From positions 1 through 13,019 of the forward strand of contig CACXNN010000019.1 in the NCBI GenBank assembly GCA_902768995.1: 13,019 nt of DNA, written 5' to 3'. Under the pieces are notes generated by a model. The model made no database searches and was not told the DNA's origin. It worked only from the letters and a program-made list of their open reading frames with translations. The stretch's first letter is position 1; every line of letters begins with the position of its first letter. The stretch is from an uncultured Eubacteriales bacterium. GTDB lineage: Bacteria; Bacillota; Clostridia; Christensenellales; CAG-138. A program made the position numbers and the translations under genes. Of the stretch, positions 1 to 6,958 are shown piece after piece.

Positions 1-401
1 TTGACGATCTGGACGCAGCCGATCACGTCGTGAAGGTTGTTGAGGGGCACGCAGATCATGGTCTTGGTGACGAGACCGTTGTCGTCGAAGACGGTGCCGT
101 CGAATCGAGCGTCCGAGGCCGCGTCCGTGACCATGACGGACTTGCCCGTCTTGGTCACGATCCCCTCGATGCCCAGGCCGTTCTCCACCGTGATGTTGGA
201 CACGTCCGCCGGCCCGATATGAAAGAGGGGGCTCAGCCGGTCCGTCTTGGGGTCCAGGAGCCAGATGGCCCCGGCCTCGCTGTTCAGGGTGTTGACGATG
301 ATCTCCAAGCTCCCGGAGAGGGCGTCGTCCAGACTTTCCACCTCCAAAAGCTGTTCCATGATCTGCCAGGTCGCTTTGGCGAATCGTTTTTCCTCTGCCA
401 T
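1..401 (-). CDS. GAF-domain protein, N-terminal part (runs off left edge)
   Basis: An open frame begins with MAEEKRFAKATWQIMEQ and stays open to the window edge (133 codons seen). After a short helical leader, residues from about 15 onward read as a GAF sensor domain: SEAGAIWLLDP, VENGLGIEGIVTKTGKS, VTDAASDARFD and MICVPLNNLHDVIGCVQIVN are the usual GAF strand and helix signatures. GAF domains bind small ligands or cofactors and usually control an attached output domain, which lies outside the window. The start is supported by an AAGGAGA site just upstream. It is the last visible gene of the minus-strand operon, 48 bases after the hydrolase fusion. The STAS protein in the same operon makes a GAF plus PP2C/SpoIIE phosphatase attractive, but that is inference; a GAF-kinase or GAF-GGDEF protein is equally compatible with what is visible. 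Confidence 0.85.
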   Translation of the reverse strand, partial: MAEEKRFAKATWQIMEQLLEVESLDDALSGSLEIIVNTLNSEAGAIWLLDPKTDRLSPLFHIGPADVSNITVENGLGIEGIVTKTGKSVMVTDAASDARFDGTVFDDNGLVTKTMICVPLNNLHDVIGCVQIV

Positions 402-449
402 GGTTTCACGTCTCCTTATGGGTCAAAATACTTTGTTCGTTCCTCGGGG

Positions 450-2360
450 TCACTGCCCGAGCAGGGCGTATACGTTGGGCAGCTCCTTCATCTGCGCCCG
501 GGGCAGGCCCAAGATCTCCCCCAGCTGAAAGATGGCGAACCGGTCGTGCTGCAAAAAGGCGTCCATCGACGGCTGGGTATCGAAGCAATAGTTGCCGATG
601 AGCCGGGCGTGGTAGCCCTGCTGCTGCTCGTAGATGGCGGCCAGGGCGTTGTAGAGGGCCTGGCCCCACCGCTGATGGTAGGAGGAGGTGACGATGGTCA
701 TGGACTCCACCCCCTGATCCTTCATGATGGCGAAGGTGTTCACGGCGTTCTCTGCCGTGGTCATGGCCCGCTCGTCCGTGAAGATGCGGCTTTCCTCGAT
801 GCCGCAGACCTCCACCAGGTACTGCTTCATGAGCCCGGCCTCCGTGTGCTTCTCCGGGTTGTTGGGGCCCGTGGCGCCGCCGGAGCAGACCAGGATGGTG
901 TTGGGGAAGGACCGGGCCGCCGCGGCCGCCGCTTCGCACCGCCCCTTGAGCTCGTCGGTCATCTCCCCGTCCTGAAGCTCGTAGCCCAGGACCACGAAGG
1001 CGTGGGTCCTTTCGTCGGGGATGCCCGCCTCAGCGAGCTCTGGGGCGAGATCCCCCTCCCCGTGGCAGCACAGGGCGTAGGCCGGGTCCAGATAGACCTG
1101 CCGCCAGTGGTCCGCGATGGCCTTGGCCACGGGGTAGTCCCCTTCGCTGACCGCCTGGACGGCGGAGAGATCCGCCTCTATATGGGCCTTGTCCTCCGAC
1201 CCGGGCTGCTCGTAGGCCGTCAGCAGGTCCGCCAACAGCTGGCAGAGGACTTCCCCCCGCCGGGCCTCAAAGTAGGCCGCCACCCGGTCGGAAAGGTTTT
1301 GTTTCAGGTTCATGAAGAAGAACAGGTAGTCGTACACATGGTAGGCCCCCGCCGGGAACAGGTCCAGGCCCGGAGGATAGTCCCCCGCCGCCACGTCCGT
1401 CACCACCAGCTGGCCCCGGTCGCCGATGTACGCGCCGCACAGGGCCGGGATGGGCTCTGCCCCGGTGCTCATGACCGCGCCCAAGTTTTCTGAGCGGTCC
1501 GCCGGTGTTTCGTCCGTTTTCCAGTTCAGGGGGTTGATGGACAGGGTCTTCACCCCCGCCGGGAGGATGATGGTCTCGGTCAGGGACCCGTCCTCGCAGT
1601 CGAAGCTCACCACCGTGCCCAGGTCCTTTTCTCCCTGGGCGGGCACGATCTGGGGATAGGCTTGGGTATCCGCTTCCGTCACCCGCCAGCCGATGGCGAA
1701 CACGGTGACGAGCCGCGCCCGAAGGGCCTCGCCCTCCGCCGTGTCCCCGAAGAACTCCTTCAGCAGCTCCAAACACATCTCGGAGCCCTGGGAGAACCCG
1801 GCCAGGACCAGGGGCCTGCCGCCGTTCTCGTGATCGAGATACCAGCGGAAGGCGGCGGAAACGTCGGCGTAGGCCACGGCCTTGGTCTTCTCCCGCTCCG
1901 CCTCGGGGAGCCGGTAGGCGCCGGCGGACATCTGGCGATAGTAGGGGGAGTAGAGCCGCCCCACGTCCTCATAGATGCCCTTCTCCATGTCCAGGGCACT
2001 GACGAACCGGCCCTTGAGCTTGTCGTTCAGGTCGTAGGCGTTTCGCTCGCTCCGGGTGTCCACCAGGGGGCAGACGAGGAACACGTCCACGTCCTTGTCC
2101 TCGCCCAGGGCGAAGTAGGCCCAGGACGCGGGGTCGCCGTAGTCGGGCCCCGCCGGTTCCGCCGTGGGCGCGGGCGTAGGCGCGGCCGTGGGCGCGAAGG
2201 TCGGTTCCGCTGTCTTGGGCGGCTCGGCGGTCGCCGCAGGGGCGGCGGGAACGGCGGCCACAGCCGCCTTGCCCTGATGCTCTCGATATACGCTGACGCC
2301 GATGGCCGCCACCAGGGCGACGGCCAGGATCAGCAGGCCTATCCGTTTTCCTGTCTTCAT
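450..2360 (-). CDS. Membrane-anchored DUF3089 alpha/beta-hydrolase fused to DUF218 (YdcF/SanA-like) domain
   Basis: A 636-residue protein with three parts. Residues 6-24 form a membrane anchor or signal segment, followed by an Ala/Pro/Thr-rich linker (about 33-72). Residues about 88-358 resemble DUF3089, an alpha/beta-hydrolase family: VDVFLVCPL, the YSPYYRQMS segment, a nucleophile elbow GFSQGS with Ser190, and a late HVYDYLFFFMNL motif with His341 as the likely catalytic histidine. Residues about 453-600 resemble DUF218 (YdcF/SanA/ElyC): HAFVVLGYEL, LVCSGGATG, the MTTAENAV box and VTSSYHQRW. DUF218 proteins are linked to envelope maintenance but have no firm reaction; DUF3089 substrates are also unknown. 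The single anchor predicts both domains lie outside the membrane. It sits 16 bases after the DUF3592/LOR gene with a GGGAAGG site. The domain order is unusual; the frame is continuous, so there is no sign of a frameshift. Confidence 0.88.
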   Translation of the reverse strand: MKTGKRIGLLILAVALVAAIGVSVYREHQGKAAVAAVPAAPAATAEPPKTAEPTFAPTAAPTPAPTAEPAGPDYGDPASWAYFALGEDKDVDVFLVCPLVDTRSERNAYDLNDKLKGRFVSALDMEKGIYEDVGRLYSPYYRQMSAGAYRLPEAEREKTKAVAYADVSAAFRWYLDHENGGRPLVLAGFSQGSEMCLELLKEFFGDTAEGEALRARLVTVFAIGWRVTEADTQAYPQIVPAQGEKDLGTVVSFDCEDGSLTETIILPAGVKTLSINPLNWKTDETPADRSENLGAVMSTGAEPIPALCGAYIGDRGQLVVTDVAAGDYPPGLDLFPAGAYHVYDYLFFFMNLKQNLSDRVAAYFEARRGEVLCQLLADLLTAYEQPGSEDKAHIEADLSAVQAVSEGDYPVAKAIADHWRQVYLDPAYALCCHGEGDLAPELAEAGIPDERTHAFVVLGYELQDGEMTDELKGRCEAAAAAARSFPNTILVCSGGATGPNNPEKHTEAGLMKQYLVEVCGIEESRIFTDERAMTTAENAVNTFAIMKDQGVESMTIVTSSYHQRWGQALYNALAAIYEQQQGYHARLIGNYCFDTQPSMDAFLQHDRFAIFQLGEILGLPRAQMKELPNVYALLGQ

Positions 2361-2376
2361 AGTCCCTTCCCGTGCC

Positions 2377-3405
2377 TCAGTTGTACAGCATCATGTCCGT
2401 CCGCCCGATGGCGAAGGCGGTCAAAAAGATGGCGTCCAGATACTTTTCCCGGGTCCAGATGCGGAAGAACCCGGGGGCAGGCATCTTGGTGAGGACGCCG
2501 CCTTCGTCCTCCTCGTGGACCTTCCGGCCGGTGCTGACGATCCGGGCGATCTCCTCCTCGTCCCGATAGAGGGTGTAGGCCCACTTGAGGCCGTCGAGAC
2601 CCGTCTCGATCCGGATGCCGTTCCTGTGGAGGGTCTTCCACACGTCCTTGCCGTCCAGGGGGAAGGAGGAGTGGTTGTCCAGGGCGAAGAGGCCGTCGGA
2701 GCTCTGGGTCAGGGTCTTGCCCACGGAATACTGCTTCTCGGCGCCGTGCTCCCGGTCCTTGAAGGTGTAGAGGGAGTCCCCCACCAGGGAGAACTTGTCG
2801 CACACCGCCTCGTAGAGGAGGTTTCGATCGGCGTCCTCCAGATGGCAGGTGCCCTTGGCCGTGCCCAGGTCGGTGAGGAAGTAGACTTCCCGCTCCTCCG
2901 CAAGCTTATGGGAGGGCCGGAACAGGGGCTGAGGTGCGCCGCCCACGGCCTTGTCCGCCTTCACCTCGCTGCGCTGCTGGCCGTTCTTCACCATGGTGAA
3001 GACGGAGACGGCGATCAGCGCCGCGCCGATGAGGATGAGATACAGGGAGAAGCCCAGGGAGGCCGAGCGCACGGTGGCGGGATCGGCGGGGTCGTACTTG
3101 ACCTTGATTTCTTTGCCCACCTCGTAGCTGGGGGAATAGCTGTCCAGGGCCTCGGTGTACACCGTGCCGTCCGCCGTATAGGTCACGTAGGCGATGTAGT
3201 GCTTGTCGTTGGGATCGGCGCTGACGAAGGTCTCGTCCTCCTCGATGCGCTCGATGGTGGCGGTGGTGCTTGTAAAGCCCTTGGTGGCGAAGAAGCCCGT
3301 GTACACGCCCACGGCCAGCGCCGCCAGGGCGAGGAGCATCAGCAGGGCCGCCAGCACCTTGGGGGGCAGGATCAGCCAGGGTTTGAAGATTCGTGAAGAT
3401 TTCAT
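2377..3405 (-). CDS. DUF3592 membrane protein with C-terminal LURP-one/tubby-like domain
   Basis: A 342-residue protein. TM segments lie at about 15-38 and 117-139, enclosing a DUF3592-type extracytoplasmic domain (about 42-114: ATIERIEED, HYIAYVTYTADGTVY, VGKEIKVKYDPADPATVR). A charged linker follows (140-170). The remainder (about 172-342) looks like a LURP-one-related (tubby-like) beta-barrel: REVYFLTDLGTAKGTCHLED, SLVGDSLYTFKD, VWKTLHRNGIRIE and a final hydrophobic helix, DAIFLTAFAIG. LURP-one domains are thought to bind lipids or membranes, and bacterial versions have no defined activity. The start follows a clear AAGGAGGAT site and the gene lies 20 bases from the upstream lipoprotein gene. 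The DUF3592 call is fairly safe because of the repeated VG-x-VKYDP pattern; the LURP-one call rests on overall strand pattern and the terminal helix and is less certain. Confidence 0.8.
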   Translation of the reverse strand: MKSSRIFKPWLILPPKVLAALLMLLALAALAVGVYTGFFATKGFTSTTATIERIEEDETFVSADPNDKHYIAYVTYTADGTVYTEALDSYSPSYEVGKEIKVKYDPADPATVRSASLGFSLYLILIGAALIAVSVFTMVKNGQQRSEVKADKAVGGAPQPLFRPSHKLAEEREVYFLTDLGTAKGTCHLEDADRNLLYEAVCDKFSLVGDSLYTFKDREHGAEKQYSVGKTLTQSSDGLFALDNHSSFPLDGKDVWKTLHRNGIRIETGLDGLKWAYTLYRDEEEIARIVSTGRKVHEEDEGGVLTKMPAPGFFRIWTREKYLDAIFLTAFAIGRTDMMLYN

Positions 3406-3425
3406 CAGGGGTATCCTCCTTATCT

Positions 3426-4229
3426 TTACCAGAGCAGATCGATATCGGATGCGATATCAGCGATGCCGTCCACCTCCACCTTCTGCACGGTCATGGGCCG
3501 GAACAGCTCGTCCAGCACGGCGTCGTAGTCCTCCCGCTCGGGCACCTTCTCGTTCATGTACACGGTGTAGGAGAACAGGCCGTTGTTCATATAGAACTGG
3601 GTGTCGTCCCAGAAGCTGTAGCCCATGCCGTACTCGAAGCCCATGTCCAGCAGCTCCTGGCCGGTCTTGCCCACCAGGGCGTCCAGCTCCGCCTGGGAGA
3701 GCCGGCAGGCGGACAGGTCTCCCACCCGGGTGACGGGCAGCGGGCTCAGCAGGACTTGCTGCTTGTCGTCCCGTTCCTCGTCGAAAAAGTCGATGGCGTT
3801 CAGCTGCACTGCCATCTCCGGGGGGATGGCCCCCTCCACCCGGTAGCAGGCGCCGTCCTTTTCGAAGGCGGCGACGTACAGGGCATCGGACATGCTGGCA
3901 CCGTAGGAGGGAGTGTTCCCCTCGTCGTCAGTCTGGTTCAGCACGGCGAAGACGTCGGCCAAAACCTTGAAGGGGCTGTCCTCCAGAGGGATCTCGGGGA
4001 TCGTATAGAAGACCGCCTCGCCCCCCTCATCGAGCAGGCCCTCCTCGTCGAACTGGACCGGGTCCGCCGCAGAGTCAATCGGGGCGGCGGTCGGTTCGGC
4101 GGTCGGGGCGGCGGTGACAGCCGGGGCGGCGGTGGCCGCCGGGGCGGGCTTTTCCGCTTCCTTCTCGGCGCAGGCGACCGCGCTCAATATCAGCAGGGCG
4201 GCCAGCAGGATCGTCAACAGTTTTTTCAT
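3426..4229 (-). CDS. Putative lipoprotein of unknown function
   Basis: A 267-residue protein with a classic lipoprotein signal: MKKLL, a hydrophobic stretch and the lipobox AVAC with Cys20 as the lipidated residue. It is therefore expected on the outer face of the cytoplasmic membrane. Residues 21-55 are a low-complexity Ala/Pro/Thr/Glu linker like the one in the hydrolase fusion of the same operon. The globular part (about 58-267) is acidic and contains an LSQAELDALVGKTGQELLDMG helix region and aromatic-rich strands (YSFWDDTQFYMNN, LFSYTVYMNE). I do not recognise a family. It is preceded by GAAGGAGA and lies 30 bases after the STAS gene. Its place between a STAS protein and two membrane proteins suggests an envelope role, which is inference. 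Confidence 0.85.
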   Translation of the reverse strand: MKKLLTILLAALLILSAVACAEKEAEKPAPAATAAPAVTAAPTAEPTAAPIDSAADPVQFDEEGLLDEGGEAVFYTIPEIPLEDSPFKVLADVFAVLNQTDDEGNTPSYGASMSDALYVAAFEKDGACYRVEGAIPPEMAVQLNAIDFFDEERDDKQQVLLSPLPVTRVGDLSACRLSQAELDALVGKTGQELLDMGFEYGMGYSFWDDTQFYMNNGLFSYTVYMNEKVPEREDYDAVLDELFRPMTVQKVEVDGIADIASDIDLLW

Positions 4230-4259
4230 AGCGGAGTCTCCTTCGATTTCTGTGGTCGA

Positions 4260-4556
4260 TTATTCGATGGTCAGGATATCCGAGAAGCCGGTGACCTCGA
4301 AGATCTCCAGGATCATCTCATTAGCGTTTTTCACCTTCATGGTCCCCTGCCGGTTCATGGTCTTCTGGGCGCTCAACAGCATCCGGAGGCCTGCGGAGGA
4401 GATATAGTCCAGCTTTTCAAGATCGAAGGTCAGCGCATCCACCCCGGGCAAAGCTTCCTTCAGGACCGCCTCCAGCTGGGGCGCGGTCATGGTGTCCAAA
4501 CGGCCCTCCAGGGCCAGCGTCAGGGCGTTCCCGTTCCTGTTCTGTTCGATATTCAT
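4260..4556 (-). CDS. STAS-domain anti-sigma factor antagonist (SpoIIAA/RsbV-like)
   Basis: A 98-residue single-domain STAS protein starting MNIEQNRNGNALTLALEGRLD. The family fold is seen in LEGRLDTMTAPQLE (12-30), LTFDLEKLDYISSAGLRMLL (42-61) and VTGFSDILTIE (88-98). ISSAGLR (Ser53/Ser54) is the site where such proteins are phosphorylated by an anti-sigma kinase and reactivated by a PP2C phosphatase. Unphosphorylated antagonists bind the kinase and release its partner. An in-frame ATG seven codons upstream exists, but the AAGGAGA site sits seven bases before this ATG, so the shorter form is preferred. No kinase or sigma factor is visible here; the truncated GAF protein at the left edge could be the phosphatase. 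The conserved SpoIIAA Asp-Ser-Ser-Gly is Ser-Ser-Ala-Gly here, as in many non-sporulation members. Confidence 0.92.
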   Translation of the reverse strand: MNIEQNRNGNALTLALEGRLDTMTAPQLEAVLKEALPGVDALTFDLEKLDYISSAGLRMLLSAQKTMNRQGTMKVKNANEMILEIFEVTGFSDILTIE

Positions 4557-4563
4557 AGGTGTA

Positions 4564-4570
4564 TCTCCTT
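4564..4570 (-). promoter_or_regulatory. Ribosome binding site deciding the STAS start
   Basis: On the minus strand this reads AAGGAGA, seven bases before the ATG at 4556. It would lie inside the coding region if the upstream ATG at 4577 were used, which argues for the shorter 98-residue STAS protein. Confidence 0.8.
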
Positions 4571-4614
4571 TCCACACGCTTTCTCTATGACCGTCTCCAC
4601 GGCGTCGCCCCGGA

Positions 4615-5373
4615 TCAGAAGCTGCCGTGCATGTTCTCCAGGGTGTCGATCACCACGACGCAGTCCGGCTGCACCTGCTGCAATATCAGCTTCATGATGT
4701 TCTCCGGTACCGCCACGCAGCCGCCGGTGTAGGGCTTCAGCGGGCCCATGCAGTGGAGGAAGATGGCGGAGCCCCGACCGGGCGTGCCCTCCTCGTTGAA
4801 GCTGATGTTCAGGCAGTACTGGTACTGGTACTCGTAGTCCACGATATGCTCGCTGTCGTCCATCAGGAGGTTGGGGCAGTCCTTGATGTCCACCATCTCG
4901 TTGTAGTGCTGGCCGGGGTCGCCGGACCAGTAGGTGTCCTCGTCCACCTGGATGTAGGGGATGGCGCAGCCGGGGTCGGGCGCGATGCCGAAGGCCTTGT
5001 TGAAGCGGTAGACCCCGATGGGCGTCTGCCCGCAGCCCTCCCGATGATCCTGGTCCAGGCAGAGGCCGTTCTTGCCCACGAAGCCGGGCGTGGACAACAG
5101 CTGCTTCCAGTTCCCGTTCTCGTCCCGCTGATGCAGGGAGATGGTGGCGGTCGTCAGCTCCATGCCCATGCCGGCAACCACGAACAGCTGCTTGGCGTCC
5201 CGGGCGGCGGGCAGGTCGACCACCCACTGGGGGGAATCGATCACGTGCTGGATATCGGCGTGCAGCCCGTTCGCCGCGGCCGCGCCCTCCGTCGCCGTCT
5301 CTGCCTTTGTTCCCGCGCAGCCGGCGCCCACAAGCAGCAGGGCGGCGACCGCTAAACATACGATTTTTTTCAT
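4615..5373 (-). CDS. L,D-transpeptidase (YkuD-fold) family lipoprotein
   Basis: A 252-residue protein with a lipoprotein signal (hydrophobic segment, then GAGC with Cys19). The YkuD-like catalytic domain spans about 60-245: FVVAGMGM and ATISLHQRDENGNWKQL (first strands), QTPIGVYRFNKAFGI (the TP-x-G-x-(F/Y) motif), and the active-site block IFLHCMGP...YTGGCVAVP with His207 and nucleophile Cys219. Such enzymes form 3-3 or Braun-type crosslinks to peptidoglycan meso-DAP stems, or hydrolyse related bonds, outside the membrane. The GGC-V-A-V-P pattern lacks the Arg that follows the Cys in YbiS/ErfK types and resembles the shorter COG3786-like branch, so the exact reaction is uncertain. It lies 21 bases after the DUF3592 gene and 58 bases ahead of the STAS gene. 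A double AAGGA stretch precedes the start. Confidence 0.87.
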   Translation of the reverse strand: MKKIVCLAVAALLLVGAGCAGTKAETATEGAAAANGLHADIQHVIDSPQWVVDLPAARDAKQLFVVAGMGMELTTATISLHQRDENGNWKQLLSTPGFVGKNGLCLDQDHREGCGQTPIGVYRFNKAFGIAPDPGCAIPYIQVDEDTYWSGDPGQHYNEMVDIKDCPNLLMDDSEHIVDYEYQYQYCLNISFNEEGTPGRGSAIFLHCMGPLKPYTGGCVAVPENIMKLILQQVQPDCVVVIDTLENMHGSF

Positions 5374-5394
5374 GAGTCCTTATCCTTTCCTATT

Positions 5395-5700
5395 CTATAT
5401 CAATCTGGCGTTTGTCCTGTGCTTCGGATGGTACTTGAGCCGCACCGGCTGTCCCACTGCAAGATCGGATCGGGGGTTGGACAGGAGCCCTTCCACTTCC
5501 GCCCCGTCCTCCGTGCGGTATCTTGCATAGCAGTGGAGGGTCACGTCGTCAGGACCGCCCACGTCCTCGATGCGGGAGATCACGCCGTCGGCTTCGATCC
5601 CGTTTTCCTCGATCTGCTTCTTCATCCTGCGGGAGACGAGACAGATCGCCGCGCAGACCGCCAGCAGGCCGGCCCATAAGAGGATGCCTTTCGTGTCCAT
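5395..5700 (-). CDS. Small DUF3592-like membrane protein
   Basis: A 101-residue protein with one N-terminal TM helix (about 6-23, ILLWAGLLAVCAAICLVS), a basic RRMKK stop, then a DUF3592-type domain: ADGVISRIEDVG, CYARYRTEDGAEVEG and VGQPVRLKYHPKHRT. The last block matches VGKEIKVKYDPADPATV in the larger DUF3592 protein of the same operon, so the two are probably paralogous in this domain. Function is unknown. An AAGGAGGG site lies seven to ten bases before the ATG, partly overlapping the end of the gene before it (14-base gap), which suggests translational coupling. Confidence 0.8.
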   Translation of the reverse strand: MDTKGILLWAGLLAVCAAICLVSRRMKKQIEENGIEADGVISRIEDVGGPDDVTLHCYARYRTEDGAEVEGLLSNPRSDLAVGQPVRLKYHPKHRTNARLI

Positions 5701-5714
5701 GCGCCTTTCCCTCC

Positions 5715-5999
5715 TTAGCCCGGAAAGCTGTCCAGGGAGCCGTGCTCCTCGATCCAGACGAACTTTTCCCAGTCAGGCTGGTCCAAGAAGGCCCTGGCCA
5801 CGGCGTAATGATGGGCTTTCCCCGCCTCGCTGTTCATGGCTTTGCTGTAGACGTCGTCGCCCACGCAGGCCCTGAAAAACCGCAGGGATTCCTTTCGGTA
5901 CCGGAAGCCGGGCTTGTATACCCCCAGGGTACACTCGGCGCCGCGGACCGATCCGAGCCGATCTGGGGCAAGCTCCCGGACAGCATCGTGCTTTGTCAT
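5715..5999 (-). CDS. Hypothetical protein, first gene of the minus-strand operon
   Basis: A 94-residue soluble protein starting MTKHDAVRELAPDRLGSVRG and preceded by GAAGGAGA. It has no signal peptide or TM segment. Visible blocks are LGVYKPGFRYRKESLRFFRA, GDDVYSKAMNSEAGKAHHYA and FLDQPDWEKFVWIEEHG, rich in aromatic and charged residues, which looks like a small helical domain. I do not recognise a family. It is the promoter-proximal gene, 14 bases before the DUF3592 gene. The strong ribosome binding site and tight coupling support it as real. Confidence 0.65.
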   Translation of the reverse strand: MTKHDAVRELAPDRLGSVRGAECTLGVYKPGFRYRKESLRFFRACVGDDVYSKAMNSEAGKAHHYAVARAFLDQPDWEKFVWIEEHGSLDSFPG

Positions 6000-6063
6000 T
6001 GCCGTTCTCCTTCTTCTGCCCGATGCGGGACCGGGCGTGATACGCTACAACCATCCAGCATGC

Positions 6064-6094
6064 ATTGTAGCTGACGCTGTCCAAAGGATGTCCA
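6064..6094 (-). promoter_or_regulatory. Candidate promoter of the envelope operon
   Basis: On the minus strand a TACAAT -10 box (6064-6069) is preceded, 19 bases away, by TGGACA (6089-6094), which matches five of six -35 positions but with a long spacer. This predicts a 5' leader of roughly 55 bases before the first ATG at 5999. The -35 box lies inside one of two direct CTTTGGACA repeats, so the promoter may depend on an activator. The call rests on motif match only. Confidence 0.35.
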
Positions 6095-6097
6095 AAG
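6078..6097. repeat. Tandem 9-base direct repeat, possible regulator site
   Basis: CTTTGGACA (minus strand) occurs at 6089-6097 and again at 6078-6086. The starts are 11 bases apart, about one helical turn, overlapping the candidate -35 region of the operon that begins at 5999 and the T-tract of the response-regulator terminator. In-phase direct repeats at a -35 are typical of activator binding sites for OmpR/SARP-type regulators, and such a regulator is encoded immediately upstream. The link is inference. Confidence 0.5.
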
Positions 6098-6132
6098 AAA
6101 AACCGCCCTTCTCAAAAACGGAGAAGGACGGT
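6094..6132 (-). terminator. Intrinsic terminator after the response regulator
   Basis: On the minus strand, ACCGTCCTTCTC and GAGAAGGGCGGT pair over 12 positions (one G-U) around a 7-base loop, followed by TTTTCTTT. It lies 18 bases past the regulator stop codon at 6151. It separates the two-component genes from the envelope operon. Confidence 0.92.
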
Positions 6133-6150
6133 CTGCCCTGTGTATTGGGG

Positions 6151-6954
6151 TCAATTTTTGTTCGTTGCGTTCCAGAAGAGGATGCCCTCCGTCATGCTGG
6201 CCCAGGGATAGGCGCTCATGTACTCCCCCCGGTAGGCGTTGATGGTGTCGCTGTCGCCGGAATAGAACAGGTATGCGTCGCAGACGAAGGTGTCCGGCCT
6301 GACCCGCAATATCCCCTTCTCCATCTCCAGAATCGCAGAGATGCCGTATGCCTGCAGCGTCTCCCGAAGGGAGCGGATATACACGTCCAGCTGCTTCTGC
6401 TGCTTCCGGTCATAGGGCCGATCCTCCCACACGGCCGCGAACAGCTCCGCCCGGGAGACCCCGGCCCCCTGCCTGTCCACCAGATAGGCCAAAATCTCCT
6501 TGCTCTTGGCCAGCTTGAAGCCGATGGGTTTGCCGTCCACGTAGACGTCGAAATTGCCGAAGGTCTTGATCCGGATATGCTCCGGCGCGGACGGGTGCCT
6601 TTCGCCGCACAGGTAGCGGACCTCCGCCGCCAGCTTTTCCAGGGGCACCGGTTTTAAAAGATACCCGGCTGGGCGCACCGCGTAGGCGTCGAAGGCGTAC
6701 TCCTTGTACGCGGTCAGAAACAGGATGGCCGTCTGAGGGTGCATCTCCTTGATCCGCGCCGCCAGGGTGATGCCGTCCAGCCTGGGCATGTTGATATCCA
6801 GCAGCGCCAGGTCCGCCGGATGGTCCCGGAGCCAGTCCAGCGCCGCCTGCCCATCGGTAAAGCCGCGGACGTCGTCGATTTCCTCCAGGCGCGCGCACTG
6901 GCCCAGGGTGTACTCCACCGCCAGCGGTTCGTCGTCCACACAGATCGCTCTCAT
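6151..6954 (-). CDS. Two-component response regulator, SARP/winged-helix output (SAPR family)
   Basis: A 267-residue protein. Residues 1-117 are a receiver domain: CVDDEP (acidic pocket Asp7, Asp8, Glu9), LLDINMP with phospho-acceptor Asp53, FLTAYKEYA with Thr81, and LLKP with Lys101. Residues about 127-220 form an OmpR/PhoB-like winged helix of the SARP type: IRIKTFGNFDVYVDGKPI, KSKEILAYLVDRQG, SRAELFAAVWED and LDVYIRSLRETLQAYG. A short tail (about 222-262, with INAYRGEYMSAYPWAS) resembles the beginning of a BTAD domain, but it is much shorter than a full one. It is co-transcribed with the kinase (4-base gap; its AAAGGAG site lies inside the kinase 3' end) and followed by a strong terminator. 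Its targets are unknown; the neighbouring operon or its own promoter are the obvious candidates. Confidence 0.92.
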   Translation of the reverse strand: MRAICVDDEPLAVEYTLGQCARLEEIDDVRGFTDGQAALDWLRDHPADLALLDINMPRLDGITLAARIKEMHPQTAILFLTAYKEYAFDAYAVRPAGYLLKPVPLEKLAAEVRYLCGERHPSAPEHIRIKTFGNFDVYVDGKPIGFKLAKSKEILAYLVDRQGAGVSRAELFAAVWEDRPYDRKQQKQLDVYIRSLRETLQAYGISAILEMEKGILRVRPDTFVCDAYLFYSGDSDTINAYRGEYMSAYPWASMTEGILFWNATNKN

Positions 6955-6958
6955 ATCC

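Noticed and set aside
30..1493. Long plus-strand open frame (487 codons) opposite the GAF and hydrolase genes
   Set aside because: It runs antisense to two proteins with clear domains, has no family motifs and a His/Gly/Val/Leu-rich composition typical of the complement of GC-rich coding DNA.
2160..2260. Repetitive GC-rich stretch as a possible tandem-repeat array (similar at 4080-4150)
   Set aside because: It encodes the Ala/Pro/Thr-rich linkers of the hydrolase fusion and the lipoprotein, and the repetition is explained by the protein composition.
3393..4697. Plus-strand open frame (434 codons) across three minus-strand genes
   Set aside because: It crosses the boundaries of real genes with good ribosome sites and includes the complement of low-complexity linkers; no domain seen.
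4553..5359. Alternative minus-strand frame overlapping the L,D-transpeptidase gene
   Set aside because: It is Arg/Gly-rich and without motifs, while the other frame carries a lipobox and the His/Cys active-site block.
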